Assembly: GCA_020724025.1 (NCBI GenBank)
Contig: DYHU01000021.1
Coordinates: 1 to 23,163, forward strand
Length of the DNA: 23,163 nucleotides
Origin: Syntrophorhabdus sp.
Lineage (GTDB): Bacteria > Desulfobacterota > BSN033 > UBA1163
Direction: 5' to 3'
The position numbers were made by a program, and so were the translations under genes. Positions 20,744 to 23,163 of the stretch are shown here, one piece after another. Position 1 is the first letter of the stretch, and the number at the start of each line of letters is the position of its first letter. Under the pieces are notes generated by a model. It was not told where the DNA came from, did no database searches, and was given only the letters and a program-made list of their open reading frames with translations.

Positions 20744-21922
20744 ATGTTCAGTCTATTTGGAAAGAAGAAACAGGAAACCCTATTTGACCTATTGCACCAA
20801 GAAATGCTTTACAAGCACGTCAGCGAGCGGCTCGAAAAGGCATCATCCCTCCAGAAGTTAGGGAGGCCGGATGAAGCACGGGGAGTGCTACTCGAAACAG
20901 AGCGTATAGTAGAGGCCAATGTTAACCGGAATTCCAATTCATTTCAGGCACATTTGCTTTTGGGCTATTTTTATATGAAAGCAGGGATTGCAAACCGCGC
21001 TATTGTCATTTTCGAGCGGCTACTGAACACTGGCGAGTTTCGTCTCGACGAACAGCAACACCTGATTCTATCAGGACAAATCCAAAAACTACAGCGTGAG
21101 CGCCCTGGCAGCGAAAAGAGATTGGAAGGCGGGATAGCACTATCGGCGTACACGGAAATCTATAGCTGCCAAAATTGCGGAAGGCTGATCAATTATGTGA
21201 GCATGCCTTGTCCGCATTGCCGATGGTCCCCTAGTACTCCGGATGAGATGGCCCGATCGGTCATCCTCTCTAATAACTATATCGACGTATCTCTCTTACT
21301 CATCATCGCCCGAGAGGTCTCAAAAGGACGTTCGTCGCGAGAGGTAGTCGGAAATCTGGACACAATGGCTCAAGAGGTTATGAGTGTTCCAAAGAAACGG
21401 GAGTCTGTGGATCAGATCTACCGGCTACTGCGTGAGGGGGAACAGAGACAGATCCGAGACCTAGCAATGGTTCGTAATCACCCCGAATGCCCTAAAAGGA
21501 GAATGTGGAGTGGATCTGACAAGTGCGAGAAATGCGGTGCCCAGGTTCGTTGGTCGGATGCTGTGCGAACGCTAATATGTATGGACAACTTGCTCTGGCT
21601 GCTTGAACAACGAGTCGAACCCCTTAACACGGAACCATTTTCCGAATTGGTGTGTGTTTTGGTCTTGATGGTTAATAACCTGCTTCGCAAACAAGAGAAT
21701 CCAACGAGCGAGCAACGACAATATGCCCTTGATCTATTGTCAAAAATTGGTGGCATCGCCGACAAAAATCAGGGTGCGATTATCGATACCACCAACCCCA
21801 AAGCTCTGCAGATTTATCTTGTTAAAAGTAATATGCTGGAGGATTCTGAAACCTTCGGAACTTTCCTGTACAAAGAGCTAGAATTTTTTATACTGAAAAT
21901 GGTGGAAGGAGTTCATTTATAG
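20744..21922 (+). CDS. TPR protein with two zinc ribbons, kinase partner
   Basis: 392 residues, soluble. Residues about 20-120 are TPR-like helical pairs (LEKASSLQKLGRPDEARGVL; FQAHLLLGYFYMKAGIANRA). Then comes zinc ribbon 1, CQNCG (142-146) with CPHCRW (156-161). A helical linker (about 170-245) leads to ribbon 2, HPECPKRRMW (246-255) with CEKCG (261-265). The C-terminal 120 residues are helical and unrecognised. Ribosome site AAGGAGG, spaced five, after a 25-bp gap from the kinase stop, so they form an operon. The repeat and ribbon modules suggest a scaffold or adaptor acting with the kinase; whether it is phosphorylated is unknown. Confidence 0.82.
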   Translation: MFSLFGKKKQETLFDLLHQEMLYKHVSERLEKASSLQKLGRPDEARGVLLETERIVEANVNRNSNSFQAHLLLGYFYMKAGIANRAIVIFERLLNTGEFRLDEQQHLILSGQIQKLQRERPGSEKRLEGGIALSAYTEIYSCQNCGRLINYVSMPCPHCRWSPSTPDEMARSVILSNNYIDVSLLLIIAREVSKGRSSREVVGNLDTMAQEVMSVPKKRESVDQIYRLLREGEQRQIRDLAMVRNHPECPKRRMWSGSDKCEKCGAQVRWSDAVRTLICMDNLLWLLEQRVEPLNTEPFSELVCVLVLMVNNLLRKQENPTSEQRQYALDLLSKIGGIADKNQGAIIDTTNPKALQIYLVKSNMLEDSETFGTFLYKELEFFILKMVEGVHL

Positions 21923-21956
21923 GAACCACAGTGACTAGAAAATACAATGTACAGTG

Positions 21957-22139
21957 ATGGAAAAGATTAAAATAAGCAAACTCGATGCCGCACGTAGGCA
22001 GTTGATTACCGCTATCCGCCTCTATTTCAATCATGGCGACATTGTATCAGTGCACACTTTATCAGCCGCAGCTTTTAAGACCACTCAGGACATTGGTGGT
22101 CAACCGTTCCACGTAACTACTCGGAAGGATATAATATGA
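21957..22139 (+). pseudogene. Truncated conserved hypothetical protein (KLDAARRQL family)
   Basis: 60 residues beginning MEKIKISKLDAARRQLITAI then RLYFNHGDIVSVHTLSAAA. This start is typical of a widespread unnamed bacterial family, which as I recall continues to roughly 200 residues. Here the family pattern fades after AAAFKTTQDIGGQ and the frame stops. GTG 21954 is an alternative start; no strong ribosome site. It follows the zinc-ribbon gene by 34 bp but probably belongs to a separate decayed insertion. Confidence 0.5.
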
Positions 22140-22173
22140 AGTGTAACCCTGGGGTGAACTTAATGATTGACTA

Positions 22174-22242
22174 GACCCGGAATATATTGGTCGTATCGGT
22201 GAAACAATCAAGATGATGGGGCCTGGTATTTTGGAAAAGTAA
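22174..22242 (+). pseudogene. Possible C-terminal remnant of another gene
   Basis: After a TGA at 22168-22170 the frame reads LDPEYIGRIGETIKMMGPGI then LEK and a stop at 22240-22242. No start codon or ribosome site of its own. Composition suggests the tail of a protein, possibly the lost end of the preceding gene. Low confidence. The rest of 22140-22367 shows nothing recognisable. Confidence 0.2.
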
Positions 22243-22360
22243 TTGTATAAATAATGTAATTTTAAAACGGAAGGGGGAAAAAGTCTCAGTTTGTTTTGCG
22301 GGTTTGGAATTCATATTGTGTCATTGCTATTATGATTATGTTTGTACAATGTAGAAAGGA

Positions 22361-22753
22361 GAAGCAGATGGGATTCTTCAATAAGTTATTGAAAAATATG
22401 CCTGGTAGCCCAAAAAGTGTCGCGAGCAATTTGTTAAAATATTACTTGCTTTATGTGGCCAAGTTTCCGAATCTTCATGACAAAGAGATCTTTCGAATAA
22501 TTTTAGATGAAAGATATTCAGTCCTAATTGACGGTAATGATATAGAAAGAATAGTTGCAAAGGCAGACACTTTAGTGGAGTTAACCCTTGGTGTATTATC
22601 GGTCGCCCATCGTGCTTCTGTAAGCGGTCAGTTTATGGAAGAGACCACGAGTGATATATTCAACTTCTTTTTAGAAAACGCACCTCTTGAATTTGAAAAA
22701 TTCAAAAATAAGGTGGGACAGTGGGAAGAAAACAAAGTTTAATGGAAAAACAG
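22361..22753. repeat. 393-bp direct duplication, copy B
   Basis: See copy A at 17237-17629: one substitution, no indels. Upstream and downstream sequences are unrelated to those of copy A, apart from a GGGTC-n-GACC palindrome downstream of both. Confidence 0.95.
22368..22742 (+). CDS. Unknown 124-residue protein, duplicate B
   Basis: Same protein as at 17244-17618 with Lys for Ile in EFEKFKNK. AAGGAG lies six bases before the ATG and is better spaced than in copy A, so this may be the original context. The frame is open to 22296 through a hydrophobic stretch (CVIAIMIMFVQC) with no ribosome site, so the longer start is not favoured. Eleven bases after the stop the duplication ends, and the REP-like palindrome and transposase fragment follow. 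Confidence 0.7.
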   Translation: MGFFNKLLKNMPGSPKSVASNLLKYYLLYVAKFPNLHDKEIFRIILDERYSVLIDGNDIERIVAKADTLVELTLGVLSVAHRASVSGQFMEETTSDIFNFFLENAPLEFEKFKNKVGQWEENKV

Positions 22754-22769
22754 CTGAGGGTCGTTAGGG

Positions 22770-22782
22770 GGGTCGGACCAAG
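22770..22782. repeat. GGGTCGGACC palindrome upstream of the transposase fragment
   Basis: GGGTCGGACCAAG, partner of the element at 17718-17730. It lies about 100 bp before the Y1 transposase start, the usual place for a REP-type recognition palindrome. Confidence 0.45.
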
Positions 22783-22883
22783 CTAATTATTTGACATCAT
22801 GAGTGAACCTGGAGTTTATAAGGGGATTTTTTGTCTTAAAACTGCATTTTTGATCATAAAAATTGCCTTTTAAGGAGTTAACC

Positions 22884-23087
22884 TTGGCGAGAGCTAACCG
22901 ACACTATCTTCCAGGATATGTGTGGCACATTACCCATCGTTGCCACAAGAGAGAATTCCTGCTGAAATATGCCAGAGATCAGCGTCGATGGTTACGGTGG
23001 CTCTTTGAAGCAAAGAAGCGTTTCGGGACCTCCATCTTAAACTACACGGTGACCTCAAACCATATTCATCTCGTTGGAAGTAAGTGA
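22884..23087 (+). pseudogene. Truncated REP-associated (IS200-like, Y1) transposase
   Basis: 67 residues from TTG 22884 (AAGGAG six bases upstream): begins ARANRHYLPGYVWHITHRCH, then KREFLLKYARDQRRWLRWLF and TVTSNHIHL, which carries the HUH metal-binding His pair. Full-length relatives run about 200 residues or more, with the catalytic Tyr well beyond this point. Here HIHL is followed by VGSK and a stop, and no other frame continues. It therefore lacks the nucleophile and is inactive. The last 76 bases of the window hold no gene I can recognise. Confidence 0.8.
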
Positions 23088-23163
23088 GGACGTCCATAAA
23101 AATATAAAATTCCCAATTCCCCGGCTAAACTTCTTACGTCCAAAAAGAAAAAGAAGAAAAACA

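Noticed and set aside
22296..22367. Signal-like N-terminal extension of duplicate B
   Set aside because: It lies outside the duplicated block, lacks a ribosome site, and copy A has no equivalent.
1..23163. tRNA, rRNA or known riboswitch
   Set aside because: No T-loop, anticodon-stem or riboswitch core pattern was recognised by eye on either strand; a covariance search could still find one.

Overview
The window looks like a piece of a Gram-negative, probably anaerobic, bacterial chromosome. The best guess is a deltaproteobacterial (Desulfobacterota-type) lineage. That guess rests on the style of the conserved genes (PrsW with a zinc ribbon, a DUF4124 protein, GGT, rhomboid) and on the interspersed palindromic repeats, including one that is translated as the peptide VIPAKAGIQ. 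It is an inference, not a proof.

Left part (1-9.3 kb): the 5' two thirds of a uvrA-family gene on the minus strand, then an ABC-2 exporter whose ATPase (1915-2880) and permease (4640-5434) are separated by an AbiEi/AbiEii toxin-antitoxin pair (3092-4604). A minus-strand group follows: PrsW-like protease, TIM-barrel isomerase/endonuclease-like protein, and a multi-TM protein with a helix-hairpin-helix tail. A divergent exported protein (8581-9222) has a near-ideal promoter almost touching its start codon.

Middle (9.3-15.9 kb): a gamma-glutamyltransferase-family enzyme, then the first 42 codons of a B12-binding radical SAM gene cut off by a second, unrelated AbiE pair (11379-12826). Next come a small ribbon-helix-helix-like protein, a rhomboid protease with a repeat-like C-terminal extension, and a translationally coupled membrane-anchored protein. 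The tail of that last gene has been rewritten by a ~130-bp MITE flanked by a 9-bp direct repeat.

Right part (15.9-23.2 kb): an AT-rich, all-plus-strand array of small unknown or membrane genes, several broken. Embedded in it is a two-gene module: a Hanks-type Ser/Thr kinase (19843-20718) and a TPR/double-zinc-ribbon protein (20744-21922), preceded by the C-terminal stub of a third zinc-ribbon protein. A 393-bp segment carrying one small gene occurs twice, 5124 bp apart, on either side of the kinase module, with one base difference. The window ends with a truncated REP-associated (IS200-like, Y1) transposase. This part reads as a genomic island built by repeated insertion and decay. The kinase/zinc-ribbon module is the best candidate for an undescribed system, followed by the insertion habits of the two AbiE modules.
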